64,000 nucleotides of DNA from [Muricauda] lutisoli (nom. illeg.) (GCF_017313105.1 NZ_JAFLND010000003.1:1-64000), one strand, 5' to 3'. Numbered from the stretch's first letter, positions 53,570 through 61,791 are shown. Program-made: numbers and translations. The notes: generated by a model from the sequence alone, not told the origin.

Positions 53570-54310
53570 CTATTCTAAATTCTGGTCTATTTTTTTGATG
53601 AGCTTATCAATGTCGGACAAGGTGGTTTTAAGAAAATTGTCTTGCATGACGAGAAGATAACCTATGCCGTAAAGATCGGAAATTAAAACAGAACTTTTAT
53701 GAAACTCGACTTGGTCAATGGGTCTGAGTTCTGTGTCCAGATTTAATTGAGCCTTGGCAAATTCTCGGGTAAAGAATTCGGGAAATGCCTCGTCCACAAC
53801 TTTTCGGTTCATCTGTACCAAACGTTCTTGAACCCCTTCCGAATAATTGTATTCGTAATAATTGGTCAACATATTTTTAAGTTGGTTATCCTTGATCACG
53901 CTGATAGTTTCTGCGGAAAGCATATTGTTGAAGGTAGTTGTGCTGGGTTCAAAAAGGCGATAGTCCACAAAAACATCCGAAGACTGGTTAAAAACAGCGA
54001 TACGTTGTTGGTTGTTCAGTGTGTCGGAGAAGGTTCCCATCATATCGCTGACAACTTTTTTCTTTTTAATGTTAAACTCCAATACCTTTTTAATGGTTAA
54101 CGAATCTTGAACAAGGCTGGATCTTATTTCGCTCAGATAAAACTGCTCTTTCCCATCCTGAATCTTTTCGTTATTGCAGGTATTGATCTGTAAAGCCAAT
54201 AAAATTCCGATTACTACCAGAATAATCTCGCCAAGAGCATATAATAGGTACTTGGAAAACTTGTTTTCGGACAATAGGGCTTTCCTTATTTTTCTGAAAA
54301 TGGTCGGCAT
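53570..54310 (-). CDS. DUF6090-type single-pass membrane protein
   Basis: A 246-residue protein. ATG at 54310 is preferred to one at 54349 because MPTIFRKIRKALLSENKFSKYLLYALGEI is the family's usual N-terminus (about 29 residues; shown in part). One TM helix lies at about 26-45 (ILVVIGILLALQI). The rest is helical and probably extracytoplasmic. It matches the DUF6090 family of Flavobacteriia, of unknown function. It begins a three-gene minus-strand group (54310 to 52316). Confidence 0.8.
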   Translation of the reverse strand: MPTIFRKIRKALLSENKFSKYLLYALGEIILVVIGILLALQINTCNNEKIQDGKEQFYLSEIRSSLVQDSLTIKKVLEFNIKKKKVVSDMMGTFSDTLNNQQRIAVFNQSSDVFVDYRLFEPSTTTFNNMLSAETISVIKDNQLKNMLTNYYEYNYSEGVQERLVQMNRKVVDEAFPEFFTREFAKAQLNLDTELRPIDQVEFHKSSVLISDLYGIGYLLVMQDNFLKTTLSDIDKLIKKIDQNLE

Positions 54311-54381
54311 GGTCAGTGGTTTGTTTAAAGATAATAAGTTAGGGCACAATATTGTACAGATTCCAATGTTGTTCTATTAAT

Positions 54382-54389
54382 TACTTTTG
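54382..54389 (+). promoter_or_regulatory. Candidate -10 for the 54436 operon
   Basis: TACTTTTG matches TAnnTTTG; a TTC triplet (one mismatch) lies 18 nt upstream. The first ATG is 46 nt downstream. Confidence 0.35.
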
Positions 54390-54435
54390 TTCCTAACAAA
54401 ATGCTTCTGGGGCAAAAGGTTTTTCGAGAAATACT

Positions 54436-54879
54436 ATGACATCAAAAAAAAGACATTGGTTGTGGAACGTTTTGATCGTCCTGACCGTGATATTATGTGT
54501 TCTTGCCTTTGTGGAACACTATAAAAACTGGCACAAAATTGAAGAGGGGAACCTGAAGATCCTCTCTGGGATTTACTATCAAAAAATACCTTTGGCCGAG
54601 CTGGACAGTGTTCTTTTAGTAGAAAAGTTGCCCGAAATGGAACGTTCCAGTGGTTTTTCTTGGATGGAAAAAGAAAAAGGAGTTTTTAACGACTCCATTA
54701 CCAATACCAAAGTTTATGTTTTTGTGGACGACCTATATCAGCAAAAAATAAAAGTGGTGCACCACGATTCCCTTAAAATGTATGTGAACCTTAAGGATAG
54801 TATAAAAACCGAGGAATTATTTGCATTTTTGCAGACTGAATTGTTGAACAACAAAGAAACAGCCAAAGGAGTCCAATAA
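54436..54879 (+). CDS. Single-pass membrane protein, PH-like domain possible
   Basis: A 147-residue protein with one TM helix (about 9-27) and a charged beta/alpha cytoplasmic or periplasmic part (KIEEGNLKILSGIYYQKIPLAELDSV). The pattern of short strands and a final helix resembles a bacterial PH-like domain but I cannot confirm it. It starts a plus-strand group with DUF2141 and DUF423 genes. Confidence 0.65.
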   Translation: MTSKKRHWLWNVLIVLTVILCVLAFVEHYKNWHKIEEGNLKILSGIYYQKIPLAELDSVLLVEKLPEMERSSGFSWMEKEKGVFNDSITNTKVYVFVDDLYQQKIKVVHHDSLKMYVNLKDSIKTEELFAFLQTELLNNKETAKGVQ

Positions 54880-54881
54880 GT

Positions 54882-55286
54882 ATGAAAGCCATTGTTTTTT
54901 TATTGCTATTGCCAGTTATCGGATTTTCTCAAAACACGCTTTCTGTCCAAGTCAACAACGTTGAGTCCGCCAAAGGAATGGTTAGTGTGGCTGTTTACGA
55001 TTCCGACGAAGCTTTTTTGTCCTTTGATCATGTGTTGAAGACAAACAGTGTGATTGCCAATGAAGGAAGTGTGGTGTTGCACATTCCCAATCTACCAGCA
55101 GGGGAATATGCACTTGCCATTTTTCATGATGAGAACAATAATGGAAAACTGGATACCAATTGGTTGGGAATTCCCAAAGAAAAGGTTGCCTTTTCCAGGG
55201 GTAAGATGAAAACATTTGGTCCGCCCAAGTTCAATGAATGTGCCTTTAAAATGAGTTCGGACCACGAAATCCATATAGATCTATAA
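54882..55286 (+). CDS. DUF2141 family exported protein
   Basis: A 134-residue protein with a signal peptide ending GFSQ (about residue 17). It is a small beta-sandwich with the DUF2141 marks: SAKGMVSVAVYDSDEAFL, LPAGEYALAIFHDENNNGKLDTNWLGIPKE (split over two strands) and the FGPPKFNEC turn. The family is periplasmic and of unknown function. It is 2 bp after the preceding gene. Confidence 0.9.
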   Translation: MKAIVFLLLLPVIGFSQNTLSVQVNNVESAKGMVSVAVYDSDEAFLSFDHVLKTNSVIANEGSVVLHIPNLPAGEYALAIFHDENNNGKLDTNWLGIPKEKVAFSRGKMKTFGPPKFNECAFKMSSDHEIHIDL

Positions 55287-55290
55287 TAGT

Positions 55291-55683
55291 ATGGGAACAA
55301 TTTTTATGGCCCAATTGATGGGTGCGCTATACGGACTTTTGGCAGTAATATTGGGAGCATTCGGTGCCCATGCATTAAAAAAGAAATTGACCCCCGAACT
55401 GCTGTACAGTTTTGAAACAGGGGTCAAATATCAAATGTACCACGCTATCGTGTTATTGGTCTTGGGATTTAATTTAAGCTTTGATAAATCGCTGGATTCT
55501 TGGATAGTCAACTGCTTTATCTTCGGGACCCTTTTGTTTTCCTTTAGCATTTATGCCCTTTGTTTGGGGGCAGCAAAAGGCAACAAACCTCGGTTTCTCG
55601 GCCCTGTAACCCCACTTGGGGGACTGCTTTTGGTCGTGGGTTGGGCCCTTTTGCTCTATTCCTTTGTTTCCAATTTGATTTAA
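55291..55683 (+). CDS. DUF423 family membrane protein
   Basis: A 130-residue protein with four TM helices. The family signature is GALYGLLAVILGAFGAHALKKKL at the N-terminus, followed by KYQMYHAIVLLVLG. The family is widespread and its function unknown. ATG at 55306 is an alternative start. The last 4 bp overlap the stop of the convergent DUF4097-like gene. Confidence 0.9.
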   Translation: MGTIFMAQLMGALYGLLAVILGAFGAHALKKKLTPELLYSFETGVKYQMYHAIVLLVLGFNLSFDKSLDSWIVNCFIFGTLLFSFSIYALCLGAAKGNKPRFLGPVTPLGGLLLVVGWALLLYSFVSNLI

Positions 55684-56390
55684 AGACGCAAGTACATGTT
55701 TCCGTTTATCGTATTCAATTTTAGGCGATGGGCGGCATTGTCGAATCTACCTTCCACTTTTTGGCCCACGTAACGATCGGACACGGTCAGGTTCATCTCC
55801 TCATCGGCGTAAATATTCCCATGGATGGTCTCTGCGACCAATCTGGAATTCTTCATTACCAAATCTATTTCCCCGTTGATTGTCTGTAGATCCATATCCC
55901 CATTATATTCTGCAATGTCAATATCCCCATTGATCAATTCAGCGGTGAAATCACCTTCGATGATATCCGATGTAAGGTCACCGTTTATGCTGCTCACCTT
56001 AAAGGTGGTCCCTTTGGGAACATAAAGCACATAGTTGAACTCGTAGGTGTCCCCTGTAAAATAGTATCCTTTTTTGTCGGGGTTTGTTTTCTTCCATTCC
56101 GCTTTAAAGGCTTCAAAGACATCCTCTACATTGGAAGCAATAGTTAAGGAACTACCGTTTTCATCGATATCCAGTTTAAATTTATCCAGGTACTTTCCAT
56201 CTTCTATAGTGATGTCGGCCTTAAAATAAATGGTGGATTTGTCCCAAGTCTTTACTTGGATATCCTTGGCAAATTTTACATCCAATTCAATGGATTGCCC
56301 AGAATAGTTGAAGTTTTTTTCAATGGTTTTCTGCGCACTCAAGGTCAGTGTGGCCAACCCCACAAATGCGGTGATGATGAATTTTTTCAT
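55680..56390 (-). CDS. DUF4097-type exported beta-helix protein (second of a pair)
   Basis: A 236-residue protein. ATG at 56390 (MKKFIITAFVGLATLTLSAQ) is preferred over an upstream in-frame ATG because the extra residues come from a repeat element. The signal peptide ends LTLSAQ. The body is a series of short repeats (GDLTSDIIEGDFTAELINGDIDIAEYNGDMDLQTINGEIDL, given in outline) forming a beta-helix. The family is associated with envelope stress. It lies downstream of the sigma/anti-sigma pair and the paralogue at 56523 and may be co-regulated with them. There is a repeat element in the 132-bp gap to the paralogue. Confidence 0.85.
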   Translation of the reverse strand: MKKFIITAFVGLATLTLSAQKTIEKNFNYSGQSIELDVKFAKDIQVKTWDKSTIYFKADITIEDGKYLDKFKLDIDENGSSLTIASNVEDVFEAFKAEWKKTNPDKKGYYFTGDTYEFNYVLYVPKGTTFKVSSINGDLTSDIIEGDFTAELINGDIDIAEYNGDMDLQTINGEIDLVMKNSRLVAETIHGNIYADEEMNLTVSDRYVGQKVEGRFDNAAHRLKLNTINGNMYLRL

Positions 56391-56435
56391 GATTGTTCGA
56401 TTTTTGATTTTAGTATTTAATTGATGTTTTGTCAT

Positions 56436-56460
56436 CTTGGGCCTTTCGACTTCGCTCAAG
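56436..56460. repeat. Short REP-like intergenic element
   Basis: A 25-bp stretch in the gap between the two DUF4097 genes that contains CTTGAGCGAAGTCGAAAGG on the minus strand, a sequence I know as very frequent in intergenic DNA of flavobacteria. CTTG and CAAG ends pair to give a weak hairpin. Only one copy is in this window. Confidence 0.45.
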
Positions 56461-56522
56461 ACAAGCTCCTTTGAAAGATGGATAAGTACATATCGAATGT
56501 GCTCGATGTGACACTTTAAAAC

Positions 56523-57275
56523 TTATTTCTTTCTGAGATACATGTTTCCGTTAGTGGATTTCATGGATATTTTTACGCCCCCGCCATTAATGGATGCGTT
56601 GATGTTTCTTCCCAATACAGATTTTAATCCGTCCTTCTCATCGGCTTGTACGTCAAAGTCGGTATATACGTTGCCGTTAAGGGTGCTCAGCGCTAAGTTT
56701 GCCGGCGTGTTCGAAGGAAGGCTGACATCCACGGCTCCGTTTGTGGAATAAAGGGAAATAGGGGAGCTCTGGGTTACTTTTCCGAAGACCACTTCCAGTG
56801 AGCCGTTTAATGAATTGGCGGTGACAGGTCCGTTTACGTCGATTAGTTTTATACTTCCATTTAGTTGCGCATTGGCTTCTATTTCCCCGGAAAACCCTTC
56901 AATGTCGATATCCCCGTTCCACGTACTTTTTACGGCAATGTTCTGTGAGGCTGGTAAATAGATCTCGGCCCCTTTGTTTTTGCGTAAGTTGTAAACGATC
57001 AGGGTGTTGCCATTCTGCACCACGGAAAAGCCAACATTGGTATTGTCCGTACCCCCTTCACCGACCAATTTTAGGCCCTTCGCGCGCTCGGGTGTTTTTA
57101 CTTCCGGCCCGGATTTTATCAACAGTTCGTTGGCACTGTGGGTTTTCACTACAATGTCTGTTTTCGAATCGATTTTAACCCATTGGATTCCATTTAGGGA
57201 TTTGGTGTAATCGTTTTGCGCCTTGGCGATGGTGCCCATAAAAAGGGCCATTAAAATGAATGTGAATTTTCTCAT
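56523..57275 (-). CDS. DUF4097-type exported beta-helix protein (first of a pair)
   Basis: A 250-residue protein with a signal peptide ending IAKAQ (about residue 20). Short beta repeats (NGDIDIEGFSGEIEANAQLNGSIKL, LNGSLEVVFGKVTQ, NGAVDVSL; in outline) continue to the NGNMYLRKK end, which is also the end of its paralogue at 55680. It lies 19 bp after the anti-sigma gene. Products of this type are probably targets of the upstream sigma factor. Confidence 0.85.
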   Translation of the reverse strand: MRKFTFILMALFMGTIAKAQNDYTKSLNGIQWVKIDSKTDIVVKTHSANELLIKSGPEVKTPERAKGLKLVGEGGTDNTNVGFSVVQNGNTLIVYNLRKNKGAEIYLPASQNIAVKSTWNGDIDIEGFSGEIEANAQLNGSIKLIDVNGPVTANSLNGSLEVVFGKVTQSSPISLYSTNGAVDVSLPSNTPANLALSTLNGNVYTDFDVQADEKDGLKSVLGRNINASINGGGVKISMKSTNGNMYLRKK

Positions 57276-57294
57276 GATATTCGCTTTTTGATGT

Positions 57295-58080
57295 TTATGT
57301 TATACTTGGCAATACTGCCCTGATCTGATTTTTGATAAAGGGTTGTGTGTCTTCTTTTTCCAATAATTTTTTCATGGGTTCGGCGGCTTTTTTCTCTTGA
57401 ATTTGAACCAAGGCCTGAATAATGGCCACCTGAATACTTGGGTTCTTTTCTTGCCCCAAGGCTTCTATAAAAGCGTTTTTGACAGTTTCAGAGGAACTGA
57501 AGTTGGCCAATGCCTCAAAAGCGGTCATCCTAACATTGTCGTTTTCATCGTAGAGCAATCGGTTGGCAAGTGCTTGGATGATGGCTTCATCGGGCTGTTC
57601 AAACTCTTCGATGTAATTGACCCCTTGAATTCGTTTGCTCGCCGATTGGTTTTCCATCAAGGATAGCATGGCCGTTTGCTTCATCTGATTGGCCTCGTCC
57701 TGAAGTTGAACGATGTCATCGCTCACTTTTCGTTGTTGAAAAAGACTTCCCAGTTGAAAGGCTGCCACCAGTAAAGCAAAACTAGCTGCAATTTTCAAAG
57801 TACTTGCTGTCCAGTTTGACGATTTCTTCCCGCTCATATGAACTACTTTGCCCTGATTGCTTTTCTCCCGCTCAAGGGCCGATTCAAACTTTGCCCTAAG
57901 TCTATTTGATGGCGTTGGTACTTCCTCTTCGAACAGGTTGAAAAACATTTTCATCTCTTCCATTTCCTTTTGGCAATCGGCACATTGATTTACGTGTTTT
58001 TCGAATGCCGTCTTGGCGGATTTGTTCAAATTGCCATCCAGATAATCTGGTATTTGGTCAAAAACATGATTCTTTTCCAT
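57295..58080 (-). CDS. Zinc-finger anti-sigma factor with HEAT repeats
   Basis: A 261-residue membrane protein. The N-terminal zf-HC2 anti-sigma finger is H29-x3-C33-x2-C36 (KHVNQCADC); a TM helix is at about 92-112 (LKIAASFALLVAAFQLGSLF); the outer part (about 160-260) has HEAT-type helical repeats (DNVRMTAFEALANF, PSIQVAIIQALVQI). It follows the sigma gene by 2 bp, so it is its cognate anti-sigma factor. The HEAT domain would be the signal-sensing or scaffold part outside the inner membrane, an uncommon arrangement for this family. Confidence 0.9.
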   Translation of the reverse strand: MEKNHVFDQIPDYLDGNLNKSAKTAFEKHVNQCADCQKEMEEMKMFFNLFEEEVPTPSNRLRAKFESALEREKSNQGKVVHMSGKKSSNWTASTLKIAASFALLVAAFQLGSLFQQRKVSDDIVQLQDEANQMKQTAMLSLMENQSASKRIQGVNYIEEFEQPDEAIIQALANRLLYDENDNVRMTAFEALANFSSSETVKNAFIEALGQEKNPSIQVAIIQALVQIQEKKAAEPMKKLLEKEDTQPFIKNQIRAVLPSIT

Positions 58081-58082
58081 GG

Positions 58083-58607
58083 CTATATACTTTCTAAATA
58101 AATATTCTTCAATTTTTTTAAGATTCTACACACTCTGGTTTTTACTGCGCCCGGGGTACTTCCCATAATTTCCGCTAGATCATCGTATTTGATTTCCTTG
58201 TATCGGTTCAAAATCACAAGTTCCCTGTCGTAGGGGTCAAGTTGGCTAAGGGCATATTGCAAATGCGCATTGTTTTCGCCCATATCATTTTCTTCCTCCA
58301 CTGCTGTGTATGTCAAGACCTCAATATTGTCATGGGACCTATGGTTTCTTGTGTAATATGTTTTTAGGCTATTGCGAGCTATAGTGAACATCCACGACAA
58401 AAAGGACCCGTTGCTGTATGAGTTCCGATACTTGATCAGTTTGTAAAAAACATCCTGTGTAAGATCTTCGGCCAACATGCGATCGCCCGACATTTTGTAC
58501 AGAAAATTGTGCACGTGTTTGTGGTGCCGGTCAAAAAGCTCCTTGAGTAAATCCAAGTTTCCCTCGGATACTTTTTGCATGATCATTTCATCTGAAAGCG
58601 TTTCCAA
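58083..58607 (-). CDS. ECF-type RNA polymerase sigma factor
   Basis: A 174-residue sigma-70 factor with region 2 (about 25-90, MLAEDLTQDVFYKLIKYR) and region 4 (about 115-170, YDDLAEIMGSTPGAVKTRVCRILKKL). It is the first gene of sigma / anti-sigma / DUF4097 / DUF4097. An ECF-type promoter is 32 bp upstream, so positive autoregulation is likely. Confidence 0.95.
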   Translation of the reverse strand: METLSDEMIMQKVSEGNLDLLKELFDRHHKHVHNFLYKMSGDRMLAEDLTQDVFYKLIKYRNSYSNGSFLSWMFTIARNSLKTYYTRNHRSHDNIEVLTYTAVEEENDMGENNAHLQYALSQLDPYDRELVILNRYKEIKYDDLAEIMGSTPGAVKTRVCRILKKLKNIYLESI

Positions 58608-58638
58608 ATGCTGTTTTTTAGTTGGCGTTTATCTTATA

Positions 58639-58664
58639 TAGTCGGGAAATTGTAAAAGGTTACA
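58639..58664 (-). promoter_or_regulatory. ECF-type promoter of the sigma/anti-sigma operon
   Basis: Minus strand: TGTAACC (58658-58664), 13 nt, then CGACTA (58639-58644). The -35 matches the TGTAAC core of Bacteroidota ECF promoters; the -10 differs by one base from CGTCTA. It is not the housekeeping TAnnTTTG type. Confidence 0.55.
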
Positions 58665-58714
58665 GGTGGGTGTAAAAAAAATGTGTTTTTTTACTAATTA
58701 GGGAGAAAGAGTAG

Positions 58715-59110
58715 TTAATAGGTGGTTACTTTTATTACCCCACTGGCACCTCTGGAACCATATGAGGCAGCTTCTGAGCTGGATAAAGCACTTATACTTT
58801 TTATGGTTGCGCTATCCACCAATTGATCGAGGGATTCGAAGGAGTTGCCCAGTATATAACCATTCAAAACGTACAAAGGTTCGGTCGCGGTCCCGGAAAT
58901 TTGGTTGGCCGATTTCATAAAATAAGGTATGCCTCCCCTAAGGGTGATTCCTGGCAAACGCCGAATCCTGTCCAACAACGGAATGGTTTTGTTGTTTTTG
59001 TCGGCTATTTCTTCGGCCAGATTGCCATTGTAAGCAGTAGTTTTGCCTGAAGAGCAACTTCCCAACATCATAATAAATGTTAGGGACAGGATAAGTACAA
59101 GATTTTTCAT
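58715..59110 (-). CDS. Small lipoprotein with an isolated TonB-plug domain
   Basis: A 131-residue protein. The signal peptide ends MLGSC (Cys19). The remainder is a lone TonB-receptor plug: a PLLDRIRRLPGITLRGG start, PLYVLNGYILGNSF, and VDSATIKSISALSSSEAASYGSRGASGVIKV. It has no barrel, so it cannot be a receptor. Such orphan plugs are recurrent in Bacteroidota and may serve as a surface or periplasmic anchor or decoy for TonB; the function is unknown. It lies 107 bp upstream of the ECF sigma gene. Confidence 0.85.
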   Translation of the reverse strand: MKNLVLILSLTFIMMLGSCSSGKTTAYNGNLAEEIADKNNKTIPLLDRIRRLPGITLRGGIPYFMKSANQISGTATEPLYVLNGYILGNSFESLDQLVDSATIKSISALSSSEAASYGSRGASGVIKVTTY

Positions 59111-59176
59111 TGGTGTGGAATTGTGCTACAATCTACCCAATTTTGATGAAAAAGAGGTGTAAAAATACCCAGGAAA

Positions 59177-59320
59177 TCAACTGCAGCCACAGTTGTCCTG
59201 CCCACATGAACTGGAATTTTGGTTTCCTTTGCGGAAGAGCGATTTGGGAAGTAAAAATTTCCAAACCAAATAGCCGGCCGCTAGCAATAAAGTCCCGTAT
59301 GCCAATAATTGTTGAATCAT
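59177..59320 (-). CDS. FeoB-associated Cys-rich membrane protein
   Basis: A 47-residue protein with one TM helix (about 4-23, LLAYGTLLLAAGYLVWKFLL) and a short cytoplasmic tail with three cysteines (SSSCGQDNCGCS). Start ATG at 59320, stop at 59177-59179. It is 7 bp after the feoB stop on the same strand. The size, topology and Cys tail match the FeoB-associated Cys-rich family. The Cys residues may bind iron or an Fe-S cluster and take the place of FeoC, which is absent. Confidence 0.9.
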   Translation of the reverse strand: MIQQLLAYGTLLLAAGYLVWKFLLPKSLFRKGNQNSSSCGQDNCGCS

Positions 59321-59327
59321 GCTGGTA

Positions 59328-61544
59328 TTAAATTAGAATTTGATAGGCTATCAATGCTATAATATAGGCAAAAACACTCATAAAGCCTAACTGAATCAAG
59401 GGCCATTTCCAAGAGTTGGTCTCTCGTTTTACAATGGCGAGTGTGCTCATGCATTGCATGGCAAAGGCATAGAACAACATTAAGGAAATACCGGATGCCA
59501 GGTTGAACAATGGCTTACCATCTTCATCCAATTCAGCGGCCATTCTATTTTTAATGGTTTCTTCCTCGTCGCTGCCCACGCTATAAATGGTGGCCAAGGT
59601 CCCCACAAAAACTTCACGCGCGGCAAAGGAGGTCAATACGGCAATCCCAATTTTCCAATCGTAGCCCAAAGGTTTTACAAGAGGTTCAAAAGCTTTTCCT
59701 GCCTGACCGATGTATGAATGCTCCAATTTGTAACTGGCAATTTCTTGAGCGACGGCCCTTTCGGAAAGTTCCGAAGCTAAAACCGCAACGGAATCCTGCA
59801 GAGCGTTGGGTGCCATGCCTTCGTTTAGGGCAGATTCACGGTACGACTCGATGTTATTTTGGATATAATTTTTACTGTAAGTGGTCAATCCCTGTTTTTC
59901 TATTCTTTCGGTGACAATGCTCTCGGCGTTTTCAAAATCATCGGAATATCCATTGGACCCCAAAAACCATAATACTATGGAAATGGCCAAGATGATCTTA
60001 CCCGCGCCCAGAACAAAGCTTTTTGTTTTTTCTATCACCGTATAGGCAACATTTTTCAACAAGGGCAGGCGATAGGTGGGCATTTCCACCATAAAAATGG
60101 ACCTCGTTTTAATCTTGAGGACCTTATTCAGCACCATGGCGGACAACAGTGCCATCCCAAATCCGATCATGTAAAGTAGCATAAGGGTCAACGCTTGATA
60201 GCTGAGTCCCATAAACTTGCCCTCGGGAATAACGAGGGCGATTAAAATTAAATACACGGGCAGTCTTGCGGAACATGTGGTAAAAGGTGTCACCAAAATG
60301 GTGATCAATCTTTCTTTCCAGTTTTCAATGGTACGTGTGGCCATAATTGCGGGAATGGCACATGCGTTTCCTGAAATCAAGGGAACCACGCTTTTTCCGC
60401 TTAATCCAAAAGGGCGCATCAGCCTGTCCATTAAAAATACCACACGGCTCATATATCCTGACTCCTCCAAAAGGGAAATAAACAGGAACAAGAAAGCGAT
60501 CTGGGGGATAAAAATTACGATTCCACCGATACCTGCTATAATACCCTCGGCCAATAAATCTGTAAATAAGCCTGGTGGCAACGTATCCTTGATCCATTCG
60601 GCTGCCATCGCAAATTGCTCATCGATAAAGTCCATGGGGTATCCGCTCCAATCAAAAATTGCCTGGAAAATGGTGAGCAAGATCACAAAGAAGATGAGGT
60701 ATCCGAAAACTTTGTGGGTCAGAATCTTATCGAGGGACGCACGCAGTCCTTTGGCGGCCATAAAATCCACCTTGTAGGTTTCTTTTAGGATATTGTTGAT
60801 CAGCTGGTAGCGGAGTACTGTTTCTTTATGCTGTAATTTTTTGAGTTCCTCCTTGGACTTTGTAGTGAAATCCGTAGCATCCTGAATCCGCTTTTTCTCA
60901 ATGGGCATAAAATTCACGTCTTGCGTGATTACGAGCCATAGTTTGTAAAGGTCGTTTTGTGGGAACGTCTTTTTTAGGCGGTCAAAATATTCAGGTGAAA
61001 TTCTATTGGGGTCCAAAATGGGTTTGGAAGAAATGCTCTTATAATCTGCAATGAGTTCTTTAACGCGTTCAATGCCAGTGTTTTTTCGAGTACTGACCAG
61101 GGCGATTTTGGTGTCCAGTTTTTTCTCCATGGCCTCCACATCCAACGAAATTCCTTTGCGTTCCATTCTATCGGCCATGTTCACCACCAAAATGGTGGGA
61201 ATCTTGAGGTCTTTTATCTGGGTAAAAAGAAACAGGTTCCTTTTCAGGTTTTCGACGTCGCTGATTACAACGGCGACATCTGGGTAATCCTTATCGTTTT
61301 TGTTGAGCAATAGTTCCACTACCAAACTTTCATCCAGAGAGGTCGTGTTCAAACTGTAGGTGCCGGGAAGGTCTAGGATATGGGCTTTAACTCCTCGTGG
61401 AAGTTTACAGATGCCTTCTTTTTTTTCGACCGTGATACCTGGATAGTTCCCGACTTTTTGCTTGAGTCCGGTAAGTTGATTAAAAACTGAAGTTTTTCCC
61501 GTATTTGGATTTCCGATTAAGGCTACGTTGATGTTCTTGCTCAT
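59328..61544 (-). CDS. feoB: Ferrous iron transporter FeoB
   Basis: A 738-residue protein with an N-terminal GTPase (G1 GNPNTGKTS at about 12-20, G3 DLPGTYSL, G4 NMAD), a GDI-like helical spacer, and a membrane domain with the two Gate motifs (SGNACAIPAIMATRTIEN and the second SFAAREVFVGTLATIY). It imports Fe2+ under low oxygen. It starts in the last 4 bp of feoA and is followed by the small Cys-rich gene. The operon has a candidate metal-repressor site at its promoter. Confidence 0.97.
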   Translation of the reverse strand: MSKNINVALIGNPNTGKTSVFNQLTGLKQKVGNYPGITVEKKEGICKLPRGVKAHILDLPGTYSLNTTSLDESLVVELLLNKNDKDYPDVAVVISDVENLKRNLFLFTQIKDLKIPTILVVNMADRMERKGISLDVEAMEKKLDTKIALVSTRKNTGIERVKELIADYKSISSKPILDPNRISPEYFDRLKKTFPQNDLYKLWLVITQDVNFMPIEKKRIQDATDFTTKSKEELKKLQHKETVLRYQLINNILKETYKVDFMAAKGLRASLDKILTHKVFGYLIFFVILLTIFQAIFDWSGYPMDFIDEQFAMAAEWIKDTLPPGLFTDLLAEGIIAGIGGIVIFIPQIAFLFLFISLLEESGYMSRVVFLMDRLMRPFGLSGKSVVPLISGNACAIPAIMATRTIENWKERLITILVTPFTTCSARLPVYLILIALVIPEGKFMGLSYQALTLMLLYMIGFGMALLSAMVLNKVLKIKTRSIFMVEMPTYRLPLLKNVAYTVIEKTKSFVLGAGKIILAISIVLWFLGSNGYSDDFENAESIVTERIEKQGLTTYSKNYIQNNIESYRESALNEGMAPNALQDSVAVLASELSERAVAQEIASYKLEHSYIGQAGKAFEPLVKPLGYDWKIGIAVLTSFAAREVFVGTLATIYSVGSDEEETIKNRMAAELDEDGKPLFNLASGISLMLFYAFAMQCMSTLAIVKRETNSWKWPLIQLGFMSVFAYIIALIAYQILI

Positions 61545-61783
61545 TTGGCCTGTGTTTCTTCAATAATTTCCAGCTCTATAAGTGCTGCCAAAGACCTTCT
61601 TATTGCCAAATGACTTCCGCTAAGATTGATGTAGATGGGATCGTTAAAGGGAGCAATCTGTAAAAGTTCCACACTATTGCCGGGGAGACAGCCCAGCTCC
61701 AACAATTTGATAGGAAGGATGTGTTCCGTAAAATCCTTTATAATTCCCTTTTGTCCATATCGTAAATCTGCAACGGTCACCAC
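61541..61783 (-). CDS. feoA: Ferrous iron transport accessory protein FeoA
   Basis: An 80-residue SH3-like protein (GQKGIIKDF, LLELGCLPGNSVELLQIAPFNDPIYI, LAIRRSLAALIEIE; in outline). GTG at 61783 is taken as the start: the frame is closed by a stop four codons upstream and no ATG is available. Coupled to feoB by an ATGA overlap. The promoter with a candidate iron box is 32 nt upstream. Confidence 0.95.
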   Translation of the reverse strand: MVTVADLRYGQKGIIKDFTEHILPIKLLELGCLPGNSVELLQIAPFNDPIYINLSGSHLAIRRSLAALIELEIIEETQAK

Positions 61784-61791
61784 TGTATTTA

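Noticed and set aside
59110-59331. 73-residue plus-strand frame over the FeoB-partner region
   Set aside because: It is antisense to the Cys-rich 47-residue gene, which has a recognised family and fits the feoB operon.
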